From the NCBI GenBank assembly GCA_947474715.1, contig CANJJT010000048.1:1-31470 (forward strand): a stretch of 31,470 nt of DNA, written 5' to 3'. The notes beneath the pieces were generated by a model. That model worked only from the letters and a program-made list of their open reading frames with translations. It had not been told where the DNA came from and searched no databases. The DNA comes from CAIYPG01 sp903864555 (lineage in GTDB: Bacteria > Pseudomonadota > Gammaproteobacteria > Burkholderiales > SG8-39). Shown here one piece after another: positions 25,124 to 31,470 of this stretch. Numbering within the stretch: the first letter of the stretch is position 1; every line of letters begins with the position of its first letter. The position numbers were made by a program, and so were the translations under genes.

Positions 25124-25522
25124 ATGAAGTACGCAGTCAGAAGGGCTTCGGCAGGGCGTGGGCTGTTTGCCACGGTGGGTTTCAAGCGGAGCGAGGAAAT
25201 CATCGAGTATGTCGGCGAAGAGGTGGCTTTCGATTCGGCCCCGAACTCGAAGTACCTCATCGAGGTTGACGAGCACACCGTTATTGACGGAAGTGGTTAC
25301 GCCAACAAGGCGCGCTACCTGAATCACTCCTGCAAACCGAATGCGGAAGCATGCATCGTCGGTCGCAAGGTCTTCATCTACGCCAAGAAGCGGATCGTGC
25401 CCCAGGAAGAGATCACGATCGATTACGGCAAGGACTACTGGGACGAGCACATCGCCCCCAATGGCTGCCGGTGTGCCCCCTGTGCGAAAGTCGGCTCAAG
25501 GCCCCAGGCACAGCTCACGTGA
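25124..25522 (+). CDS. Stand-alone SET-domain protein (putative protein-lysine methyltransferase)
   Basis: A 132-residue protein consisting of a SET domain and a short post-SET. Motifs in order: RRASAGRGLFAT (substrate/SAM loop), EYVGEEV, IDGSGYANKARYLNHSCKPN (the NHSCxPN knot that binds SAM), EEITIDYGKDYW (catalytic Tyr region) and CRCAPC, a compact post-SET cysteine cluster. SET proteins methylate lysines using S-adenosylmethionine; the target of small bacterial members is mostly unknown, with ribosomal or DNA-binding proteins proposed. The fold looks complete, so it is probably active. No signal peptide. It is a single gene with a weak ribosome site, possibly acquired. Confidence 0.88.
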   Translation: MKYAVRRASAGRGLFATVGFKRSEEIIEYVGEEVAFDSAPNSKYLIEVDEHTVIDGSGYANKARYLNHSCKPNAEACIVGRKVFIYAKKRIVPQEEITIDYGKDYWDEHIAPNGCRCAPCAKVGSRPQAQLT

Positions 25523-25599
25523 GCATGGACATGTTCGGCCAGCCAGGGCACCGGGAGTAAGGCAGGCTCATAGGGAAACCTGCTTGCCTTGAGTGGCCG

Positions 25600-25725
25600 A
25601 TGAAAAAGCCATGGGGGGGCGTTGAAAACGGCGACGCGTCGCCCGAGGACTTCGCCGCCATGCGCCGGCGCGAAGTGGCCGACACCCGGAAGCTGGTCAA
25701 GTCGGTGGATATTCCGCTGCAGTGA
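25600..25725 (+). pseudogene. C-terminal relic of a Bug/TctC receptor
   Basis: A 41-codon frame contains SPEDFAAMRRREVADTRKLV and ends KSVDIPLQ. This matches the character of Bug C-termini (TPEEFxAxxxxExxRWxKVVKxxxI) seen in the five intact copies here. Nothing of the N-terminal 280 residues remains: an in-frame TAA lies 39 bases upstream of the ATG. It sits 76 bases before the intact Bug receptor at 25802. The likely origin is deletion of an ancestral tandem receptor gene, or truncation during rearrangement. A short peptide product is unlikely. Confidence 0.5.
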
Positions 25726-25801
25726 GGAGAGGCGCCCCGGGATGACGCCAGCGCCGCTAGAATCGGGGAGCCGCCACACCGGCGGTTTCCGGAGGATGCG
25801 C

Positions 25802-26797
25802 ATGACCCTGCATCAACGACATTCCAGCAGCGCGCCGGCTGCACTGGCGCTGCTGGCCTTCCTGGCCTTGCCCGCCTGGGCCCAAGGCACCGCCGACAAC
25901 TGGCCAGTCAAACCGGTCACCCTGGTTGTGCCCTTTGCTGCGGGCGGCCCCGTGGACATCGAGGCCCGCCGCCATGCAAGGAAGCTTGGCGAGCTGACCA
26001 ACCAGAGCTTCCTCGTCGATTACAAGCCGGGCGCCGGTGAAACCATAGGCACCACCTTCGTGGCGCGCGCCGCACCCGATGGCTACACAGTGCTGGTCGC
26101 CTCCTCCAGCTTCACCATCAGCCCCTACCTCTACAAGGGCCTGGCCTATGACATCACACGTGACTTCACGCCGGTGTCGCTGGTCAGCCAGCGCTCTTCG
26201 CTGATCCTTGCGCATCCCTCGTTCACGGTGAAGCACTTCGCCGACTTCCTCGGCTATGCAAAGGCGAACCCCGGGAAGATGAACTACGGCACCAGCGGCG
26301 CGGGCGGCGTGGCGCACCTGGCGGGCGCATGGCTTGCCGGGCTCACCGGCATCAAGGTGACCTTCGTGCATTACAAGGGCGCGGGGCCGCTGCAGGTGGA
26401 CATGGTCGCGGGCCGCGTGGAGACGGGCGCCATGAACGTGCTGGCCGCGCTGCCGCACATCAAGTCAGGCAAGCTCGTGCCCATCGCCCTGCAAAGCGAC
26501 ACGCGCTCGCCGCTCCTGCCCGGCATCCCCACCGTCGCCGAGCAGGGTGTGGCGGGCTACAACTACCGTGGCTGGTTCGGCATCGTGGCCCCGGCGGCCA
26601 CGCCCGCGGCGGTGGTCAACCGCTTGAGCGATCTTTTCTCGAAGACAGCCAAGTCAGCCGATGTGGCGGGGCCGCTCGCCGCCGAAGGCGTCGACACCGT
26701 GGGCAGCACGCCGGCGCAGTTCCGCGCAATGATCGCCGCGGAAAACGAGCGCTGGAAGAAGCTGATCCAGGAGAACGGTATCCGGCTGGAGGATTGA
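25802..26797 (+). CDS. Bug/TctC-family periplasmic substrate-binding protein (4)
   Basis: A 331-residue exported receptor. The signal peptide has AALALLAFLALPAWAQ. The mature start, WPVKPVTLVVPFAAGGPVD, is the usual first strand and ligand loop. Also seen are FLVDYKPGAGETIGTTFVAR, MNYGTSGAGGVAHLAGAWLA and a C-terminal PAQFRAMIAAENERWKKLI. The ATG at 25802 has GGAGG six bases before; the ATG at 25796 is too close to the site. It is monocistronic, between the Bug relic and the start of the AT-rich segment. The ligand is unknown. Confidence 0.92.
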   Translation: MTLHQRHSSSAPAALALLAFLALPAWAQGTADNWPVKPVTLVVPFAAGGPVDIEARRHARKLGELTNQSFLVDYKPGAGETIGTTFVARAAPDGYTVLVASSSFTISPYLYKGLAYDITRDFTPVSLVSQRSSLILAHPSFTVKHFADFLGYAKANPGKMNYGTSGAGGVAHLAGAWLAGLTGIKVTFVHYKGAGPLQVDMVAGRVETGAMNVLAALPHIKSGKLVPIALQSDTRSPLLPGIPTVAEQGVAGYNYRGWFGIVAPAATPAAVVNRLSDLFSKTAKSADVAGPLAAEGVDTVGSTPAQFRAMIAAENERWKKLIQENGIRLED

Positions 26798-26960
26798 GGC
26801 GGGCCTGCGCCGGAGAAGCAAAGGGCCCCGTTGTGGGGGGGCTAGTCATTTGACCGGCTGCTGGCGATTAGCTTACATGATGCAAGGGGATACCGTGCCC
26901 CTCACTTTCGCTTGATGAACCCGACCACCTGCGATGCTGACTCCTTCGGTGGGATCACTA

Positions 26961-27926
26961 CTAGTCTTGTACAAAATTTATAGCCTTAACTACTTTTTCC
27001 CAGCGGGCAACTTCCACGCGCATGGAAGCGCCAAACTCCTCCGGGGTGGTAGTCAGCGGCTCTAATCCGGACCTAGCATAGGTATCTTTAATAAATGGCG
27101 TAGAAAGCGCTTTGGCCATTGCCTGATTGATTTGGCGAATTATTGGCATAGGCGTTTTTGCAGGCGAAACAACGCCGCTGATTGCACTCAATTCAAATCC
27201 CGGATAAATCGAATCCATGGTCGGCAAGTCTGGTAGTGATGGGCTCCGCGTCTTCGTTGTGACGGCAAGTGGCTGAATTTTTCCCGATTTGGCCAATGGC
27301 AGCACTCCTGCCATTGACACAAAAGTCATAGAAATATTACCTCCCATTAGGTCGGCGAGCATCTGTGATGCCCCCCTGCTATATGGGACATGAATCATAT
27401 TGATGCCAGTCATCAATTTAAGCATCTCTCCGCCAAGATGCAGCGAACCTCCCGTCCCTGTGGAGCCGAAAGAGAGCTTACCGGGGTTGGCTTTTGCGTA
27501 AGCGACTAAGTCGGTGACGTTTTTAAAACCGAACTTAGGGTCTACAACCAACACGATAGTCACTTGCGAAACGGTCCCTACTGGCGACAGATCTCGGAAT
27601 AAATCAAACGGCATCTTGGGATTCGAAGAGGGCATTATCATGATCTGCGCCGACGTAATTAGCAGCGAATAACCGTCTGGCGCTGAACGAGCCACTTGGG
27701 CAGAGCCGATCAAGGTACCCGCGCCGCCAATGTTCTCGACAATGACCGGTTGACCAATGAAATCAGTGAGCTTTTCTGCGAACGGGCGCGTCATGATGTC
27801 TACGGGCCCGCCAGGAGCGAATGGAACCACCAATCTAATAGGTCTGGAGGGGTAGGACTGAGCAAAGCTAGCCACGCTAAATGCCATTAGTACTGCGCTC
27901 ACCATCGTCATGATAGAAGCATGCAT
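26961..27926 (-). CDS. Bug/TctC-family periplasmic substrate-binding protein (5), in the selenoprotein operon
   Basis: A 321-residue exported receptor. The signal peptide is MVSAVLMAFSVASFAQ, followed by YPSRPIRLVVPFAPGGPVD, VIVENIGGAGTLIGSAQVAR, LSFGSTGTGGSLHLGGEMLK and a C-terminal PEEFGASMRVEVARWEKVV. The ENIGGAG loop differs from the DYK-GAG loop of the other four copies, so this is a different Bug subgroup. Codon use is AT-richer than in the other copies, in line with the flanking segment. AGGAG precedes the ATG at good spacing. It is the last gene of the leftward operon with the UGSC selenoprotein, and may deliver or sense that operon's substrate. Confidence 0.92.
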   Translation of the reverse strand: MHASIMTMVSAVLMAFSVASFAQSYPSRPIRLVVPFAPGGPVDIMTRPFAEKLTDFIGQPVIVENIGGAGTLIGSAQVARSAPDGYSLLITSAQIMIMPSSNPKMPFDLFRDLSPVGTVSQVTIVLVVDPKFGFKNVTDLVAYAKANPGKLSFGSTGTGGSLHLGGEMLKLMTGINMIHVPYSRGASQMLADLMGGNISMTFVSMAGVLPLAKSGKIQPLAVTTKTRSPSLPDLPTMDSIYPGFELSAISGVVSPAKTPMPIIRQINQAMAKALSTPFIKDTYARSGLEPLTTTPEEFGASMRVEVARWEKVVKAINFVQD

Positions 27927-28132
27927 CCTAATTCTCCTCTCTCCGTATTCACTTGAACGAAGACGAACAAAGCCCTCGTAGATTAAATCATCTTACTGTT
28001 GGCAAAAAATGTCAGCTGGGATTCTCCGAAAGATTCAACAACAAGATTCGCGTCATCCAACGCCGTACGCATCGTCTGCGCAAAGAGGAATAGCTGGGCT
28101 TGAAAGCGTTTTCCAAATTGAAGCGGAGCCTC

Positions 28133-28522
28133 TCAAATACTATTAGCTGGATTTTTTACGGTGACCCAGTGCACGCTTCGCCAATTACCTTTGCTCCTGA
28201 CCCAAACATTGGTGAATATCAGATCCGCCCGGGACGAGGTCACCATAACCAGATCGCCTGTAGAGATCGCGCAGTCCCCAAAAACTCTGACCGTGATGTT
28301 GCTCATTACCAGGGATTTGTAGTCGGGCTTGCCATTAATTCTTCCCTCGATATAACTCTTCTTGGTGTCTAACCGTCCGGAGAGGCCGTGAACGTACAAC
28401 AGGTTTTCATCAAAGAGCGCCTGCAAGGTACGCTCATCTTTCTTCATAATGGCATCGATACGAACTCCCTCCAGACGAATAATTTCCTCGCGGATTTTTG
28501 CAGTATCTATCGTGTTAGCCAC
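28133..28522 (-). CDS. NTF2-like (SnoaL/DUF4440-type) protein
   Basis: A small alpha+beta cone-fold protein of about 129 residues. It begins with the helix TAKIREEIIRLEGVRIDAIM, then KDERTLQALFDENLLYVH, a loop with GRLDTKKSYIEGRINGK, and strands ending with WVRSKGNWRSVHWVTVKN. This pattern fits DUF4440/SnoaL-like proteins, which may be enzymes (isomerases, hydratases) or ligand-binding partners. The frame is open to a TTG at 28579, but the GTG at 28522 fits family length better. It is AT-rich like its neighbours and lies between the selenoprotein and the Bug receptor genes, so it is probably an enzyme or accessory factor of the same pathway. Confidence 0.75.
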   Translation of the reverse strand: MANTIDTAKIREEIIRLEGVRIDAIMKKDERTLQALFDENLLYVHGLSGRLDTKKSYIEGRINGKPDYKSLVMSNITVRVFGDCAISTGDLVMVTSSRADLIFTNVWVRSKGNWRSVHWVTVKNPANSI

Positions 28523-28635
28523 GTTTTTCTCGATTTTCCATCCTGGTTTATTGAACCTAATATGCCGATAGAACCGCAAGGTACTTCACACTAGCCATAC
28601 CAATCATGCTCATCCGACGCAGGATACGTATGCCG

Positions 28636-29235
28636 CTAGTCCACGACATAGTGATCGCTATATAACGGCAACGTTTTCATCCTGGTTTCAAGCGCCTGCG
28701 AAATCCTGTCCACTAACGTATCGTCTAGACGCAGCATCTCCTCCACTTCCGATCCCTGTCGTGGACGAGGCGTTGATACGATAGGTAAGTCTGGAACTCC
28801 TGCCACCTTGACCATGGCACGCGCTGCGGATTCAAAGAGATCGTGCGTCACTGCAACAACCGGAACTCCGAGCTGATTAAGTGCTACCGAGTCGAGCATA
28901 CAGCTCGACGTACAGGACCCTCAAGCCCCCATGCCGACGATAACAACGTCGGCTTGTTCGGCGAGCTTTCGATACGTTTCCGCTCCGGCGGGAGCGGAGA
29001 GATTTGGTTTGGAATACCAGACGACGGTTCCCCCAGTTCGCGCGGCGATTCGTTGGGCCACAGCTCCAGGGAGGTCATAGCCACGGAATTCGTTTGTCAG
29101 AACCCCGATGGCTGCCCCTTTCAGGGAACTCAACGGGACACCTTTAGCGCGCTTTGGGGTAAAGCTTGGGGCAGGCGCAATCTGGCCCACGGGATCGAGG
29201 ATACGAATAGGATATGGTGACAACTGGGTTTTCAT
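28636..29235 (-). CDS. UGSC-family selenoprotein with in-frame UGA
   Basis: Read with the TGA at 28921-28923 as selenocysteine, this is a 199-residue protein (Sec105). The N-terminal half has RILDPVGQIAP, a GAAIGVLTNEFRGYDL segment and ADVVIVGMGA. The motif U-G-S-C-T-S-S-C follows, then MLDSVALNQLGVPVVAVTHD and a helical end (DTLVDRISQALETRMKTLP). Both sides of the UGA match the known UGSC (seleno)protein family, with the usual V-GxGA before and S-LD-V-L---GVP after. A terminator there would break the conserved core. The function is unknown. The U and C two apart from the same loop suggest a redox or thiol-dependent reaction. The ATG at 29235 has GAGG upstream and follows the 390-aa gene by 15 bases. 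Sec machinery genes are not in the window. Confidence 0.88.
28891..28923 (-). promoter_or_regulatory. Sec-directing UGA and bacterial SECIS-like hairpin
   Basis: On the minus strand the UGA (28923-28921) is followed by 11 bases and then a perfect 7-bp stem GTCGAGC/GCTCGAC (28909-28903 with 28897-28891) with the 5-base loop TGTAT. The loop starts 19 bases after UGA and has G at its second position. This fits the known bacterial SECIS rules (hairpin inside the coding region just after UGA, with G near the top of the loop). Confidence 0.75.
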
Positions 29236-29250
29236 CTGATTTTCCTCTCT

Positions 29251-30423
29251 TTATTTCAGTGAAACTTGGTGGGTGACCGCAAACCCCCCATGGCGGCCCC
29301 ATCCAGGACATATTGCCGAGTGCGGGCCATCGCCGCCGGCAACCATCACAAGAATATCTTCAGGCTTGTTGAAGACCGGCTGGATAGCTTCCGGATCTTC
29401 ACGATTAACCCACTTTGGAGTCTCACGTAGCGCCTGGCGAGCGGTTTGAAACTCACGAATCTTTCGATGAGACTGCCCGTAGAGGCATTGTTGGACGTCT
29501 TCGCGAGTCCAGCCGGCCTTTTTCAGGACTTGAGCCCTTTCTTGACCTAAGACAACAAGGGTCTGCCCACCCCAACGCGTAGTTGAATTCCCCATCGTCG
29601 ACATACAGTCAGCGATTACCCAGAGCAAGCTTTGTGGTTTGTCGTGATGGGTGTCAGCCACGTTGTGCGGTGATTCACAGGCAAACACAGTAACCCCGTT
29701 GTCACCAAGACTTCGGTCGAGGCTTACGTGAAGCGGTTCCCAGGGATTGTTCTCCTGATCTTCGGCGATACAAAAGGCATACTTGCCCGGATGGCCAAAT
29801 GTTGCCTTATCTATGTCCCCAGGCTTGGCGCCGCCAATATTCCAGAGCACCAGCCGGACTGCCCGGCCCACTGAGGCATTGGCGCGTGAGCCACCGCCGA
29901 AAACTCCGTCACGCGAGTTAAACCCCAACTCACGAACCACCGGCCCACCGACGATAACAAGTGGGGCACAAGGATGAGTCGTTGCCTGCACGCCATTCAA
30001 ATTAAAGTCGGGTTTCAGTGCGGCCTGAATAGCCGCCAGGACAATGGGGAAGCAAGCCGGCGGACAACCTGCCATTGCGGCGTTAATCGCTATTCTCTCA
30101 ATCGTGGCGACCCGACCAACAGGGGGAATGATACCGACTACCTCGAGAGGGTCACGGTCCGCATACTCCAGAATTGCTCTAACACGCGCTTCGGTGGGTA
30201 AGGCCACGGGAAGACCATCCGTCCAACCTCGGTCATAACAATGTTCGAGTGCCGTATCGGGATCGGGGAATTCGAATGCATTGGCCCTTTCCAGTTTGTC
30301 CAGTTTTAACTCAGGAGCCTTGGTTACGATATTAGCCACAATGTCTCCCTCAACGTTCCCATGTATGACACCACCATGCAAGATTCGAAATGAGTTCTTG
30401 CCCCAGGCTTCTTGAATAACCAT
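29251..30423 (-). CDS. Protein of unknown function, partner of the UGSC selenoprotein
   Basis: A 390-residue, apparently soluble protein of no family I can name. It has no signal peptide or membrane segment. Strongly patterned parts are RGWTDGLPVALPTEARVRAI, GIIPPVGRVATIERIAINAA followed by MAGCPPACFPIVLAAIQA, NLNGVQATTHPCAPLVIVGG, FGGGSRANASVGRAVRLVL, GHPGKYAFCIAEDQENNPWE, VFACESPHNV and MVAGGDGPHSA. Cysteines at about 120, 124, 152, 218, 249 and 273 suggest thiol or metal chemistry. I recall similar proteins beside UGSC genes, but cannot check this. It is first in the operon, 15 bases from the selenoprotein start, so tight co-expression is expected. It is likely the large enzyme subunit or main enzyme of the pathway. 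Confidence 0.8.
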   Translation of the reverse strand: MVIQEAWGKNSFRILHGGVIHGNVEGDIVANIVTKAPELKLDKLERANAFEFPDPDTALEHCYDRGWTDGLPVALPTEARVRAILEYADRDPLEVVGIIPPVGRVATIERIAINAAMAGCPPACFPIVLAAIQAALKPDFNLNGVQATTHPCAPLVIVGGPVVRELGFNSRDGVFGGGSRANASVGRAVRLVLWNIGGAKPGDIDKATFGHPGKYAFCIAEDQENNPWEPLHVSLDRSLGDNGVTVFACESPHNVADTHHDKPQSLLWVIADCMSTMGNSTTRWGGQTLVVLGQERAQVLKKAGWTREDVQQCLYGQSHRKIREFQTARQALRETPKWVNREDPEAIQPVFNKPEDILVMVAGGDGPHSAICPGWGRHGGFAVTHQVSLK

Positions 30424-30789
30424 CGTTCTGCCTAGCGAAATAACATTTCATCATCGACCTTAGTGTGTAATGACAGTGCAAAATTTGTCAAGACGATCAT
30501 TTTTAGACTTCTTGCGTAGGCAAATGTGAAAGCAGTGCGTACAACTTCAGTTGACGGGTGTATGCAGTCATCACACAGGCTAGCGCCGCTGCTATGATCG
30601 GGACTATTTGAACCTGAAGGCCATGGCGTACCCGGGCGGAAGTACAGTGGTTTGCACGGCTGTACGGTACGATGACGTAAGTAGCTATAACGGTGGAAAA
30701 ACTGCGAAACACAATTCTGGTCGAGCACGTCTGCGCCCGCAGGTTGTGAAAAGCATTCAGTAGATTAATTTCAACGGCTGTACAGACAA
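30424..30789. other. Divergent promoter region between the selenoprotein operon and the IclR gene
   Basis: 366 bases without a convincing gene. Both divergent promoters should be here. The 10-mer ACGGCTGTAC occurs twice in direct orientation (30656-30665 and 30774-30783). The first is part of the inverted repeat GTACAG (30642-30647) and CTGTAC (30660-30665). The second overlaps the palindrome CTGTACAG (30778-30785), five bases before the IclR ATG. These are candidate IclR binding sites. Confidence 0.5.
30464..30491 (-). promoter_or_regulatory. Candidate promoter of the selenoprotein operon
   Basis: On the minus strand a perfect -35 TTGACA (30491-30486) is followed after 16 bases by TACACA (30469-30464), a poor -10. 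A weak -10 behind a good -35 is common where a regulator helps, here perhaps the divergent IclR protein. The start codon of the 390-aa gene is about 40 bases downstream. Confidence 0.4.
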
Positions 30790-31470
30790 ATGAAACCCGT
30801 CGGTGGCGTCGAGGCAGTAGATCGCGCGTTAAAAATATTGATCGCTTTTCGTGAGCAGGATGATTCACTCACACTTGCAGAACTCGCTAAGCGGACTGGC
30901 TTTCACAAAAGCACTCTACTGCGCTTGCTTTTTTCTCTAGAGAATTCCGAATTTGTCCGCAGACTCCCGAATAAGTCGTTCAGGTTGGGCTCCGCCGTCT
31001 TGCGACTAGCCGGCGTGTACCAAAAAATGTTTCGTCTCGAGGATTATGTGCGTCCCGTGCTTCGGAACCTGTTAAGAGAAACTGGAGAAACAGCCACTTA
31101 CTTTCAGCCTGAAGGGCGCATGAGGGTGTGCTTATATCGCGAAAATTCCAATCATGGTCTGCGTGCGCATACGCATGAGGGACAAATCCTGCCATTGGGC
31201 AAAGGAGCGGCTGGCCGTGTTCTGGCTCACTTTAAAGCAACGCGCTTACATGATATGTCACCAGATACGGAGAAAGATCTACCGATCATTTCTCGTGGAG
31301 AACTTGATCCTGGTACGTTTGGACTATCAGTTCCGATATTCGGGGCAGATGGAAATTTAGTAGGCGCGCTCACCATCTCTGGTCCACTTAGTCGGCTGAC
31401 CCCTGATGTCCTTAAGAAATTTAGCGCGATTCTAATGAAATCAGGTAGGAATCTGACGTCAGAACTAGGC
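30790..31470 (+). CDS. IclR-family transcriptional regulator (partial, runs off the window)
   Basis: 227 codons without a stop reach the end of the window; IclR proteins are usually about 250-265 residues, so little is missing. The N-terminal winged helix-turn-helix reads VEAVDRALKILIAF, LTLAELAKRTGFHKSTLLRL and RLPNKSFRLGSAVLRLA. The effector domain contains LLRETGETATYFQPEGRMRV, ILPLGKGAAGRVLAHF and the end FGLSVPIFGADGNLVGALTI. The ATG at 30790 lacks a strong ribosome site. Divergent to the selenoprotein operon, it is the natural candidate regulator, responding to the pathway's small carboxylate or aromatic ligand. Its AT-rich codons match the operon, so the two probably moved together. 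Confidence 0.9.
   Translation, partial: MKPVGGVEAVDRALKILIAFREQDDSLTLAELAKRTGFHKSTLLRLLFSLENSEFVRRLPNKSFRLGSAVLRLAGVYQKMFRLEDYVRPVLRNLLRETGETATYFQPEGRMRVCLYRENSNHGLRAHTHEGQILPLGKGAAGRVLAHFKATRLHDMSPDTEKDLPIISRGELDPGTFGLSVPIFGADGNLVGALTISGPLSRLTPDVLKKFSAILMKSGRNLTSELG

Noticed and set aside
28636..29235. Two separate small genes with a true stop at 28921
   Set aside because: The amino-acid sequence is continuous with the UGSC family on both sides of TGA, and a SECIS-like hairpin follows.
30432..30868. Minus-strand open frames between the operon and the IclR gene
   Set aside because: They overlap the likely promoters and the start of the IclR gene, and show no protein-like pattern.
1..31470. 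tRNA, rRNA, CRISPR array or prophage genes
   Set aside because: I looked for cloverleaf arms, spaced short repeats and phage or transposase genes and saw none.

Overview
The window looks like chromosomal DNA from a betaproteobacterium of the Burkholderiales/Rhodocyclales type. The evidence is high GC over most of its length, a conserved housekeeping block (HAD nucleotidase-slmA, moeB-ctpA-envC-gpmA facing rhodanese-grxC-secB-SH3-gpsA, rdgB-hemW, thiS-thiG-trmB), and many Bug/TctC periplasmic receptors without TctA/TctB membrane partners. Species cannot be told from the sequence alone.

Layout. 1-3.8 kb: a Ser/Thr kinase fused to a cyclic-nucleotide-binding-like domain, a stretch with a possible decayed gene, and a GMC oxidoreductase. 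4.0-5.9 kb: a Bug receptor and an oxaloacetate decarboxylase-type enzyme. 6.0-18.4 kb: the housekeeping block, in which gpmA is reduced to a remnant with an internal deletion. 18.5-20.1 kb: a crotonase and a small DUF2892 membrane protein. 20.2-24.6 kb: a minus-strand cluster of MmgE/PrpD, Bug receptor, TauE/SafE transporter and Bug receptor. 25.1-26.8 kb: a small SET-domain protein, a Bug C-terminal relic and an intact Bug receptor.

From about 26.9 kb to the end the composition becomes clearly AT-richer. This part holds a compact minus-strand operon in the order: 390-aa protein of unknown function, UGSC-family selenoprotein, NTF2-like protein, Bug receptor. An IclR-type regulator faces it and runs off the window. 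The selenoprotein is the main discovery. Read conventionally it appears as two short open frames split by TGA at 28921-28923. Read through, it gives a 199-residue protein with a U-G-S-C-T-S-S-C motif, and a perfect 7-bp hairpin starts 11 nt after the UGA, as expected for a bacterial SECIS element.

Two kinds of dispersed non-coding repeat were found: a ~104-bp MITE-like element with terminal inverted repeats (3846-3949 and 19550-19652, opposite orientations), and a two-unit REP-like repeat (about 95-198 and 14642-14762). Five intact Bug receptors plus one relic in 31 kb, next to CoA/carboxylate enzymes, suggest a lineage that scavenges many organic acids. The AT-rich operon may be a transferred catabolic module for an unknown carboxylate that needs selenium.
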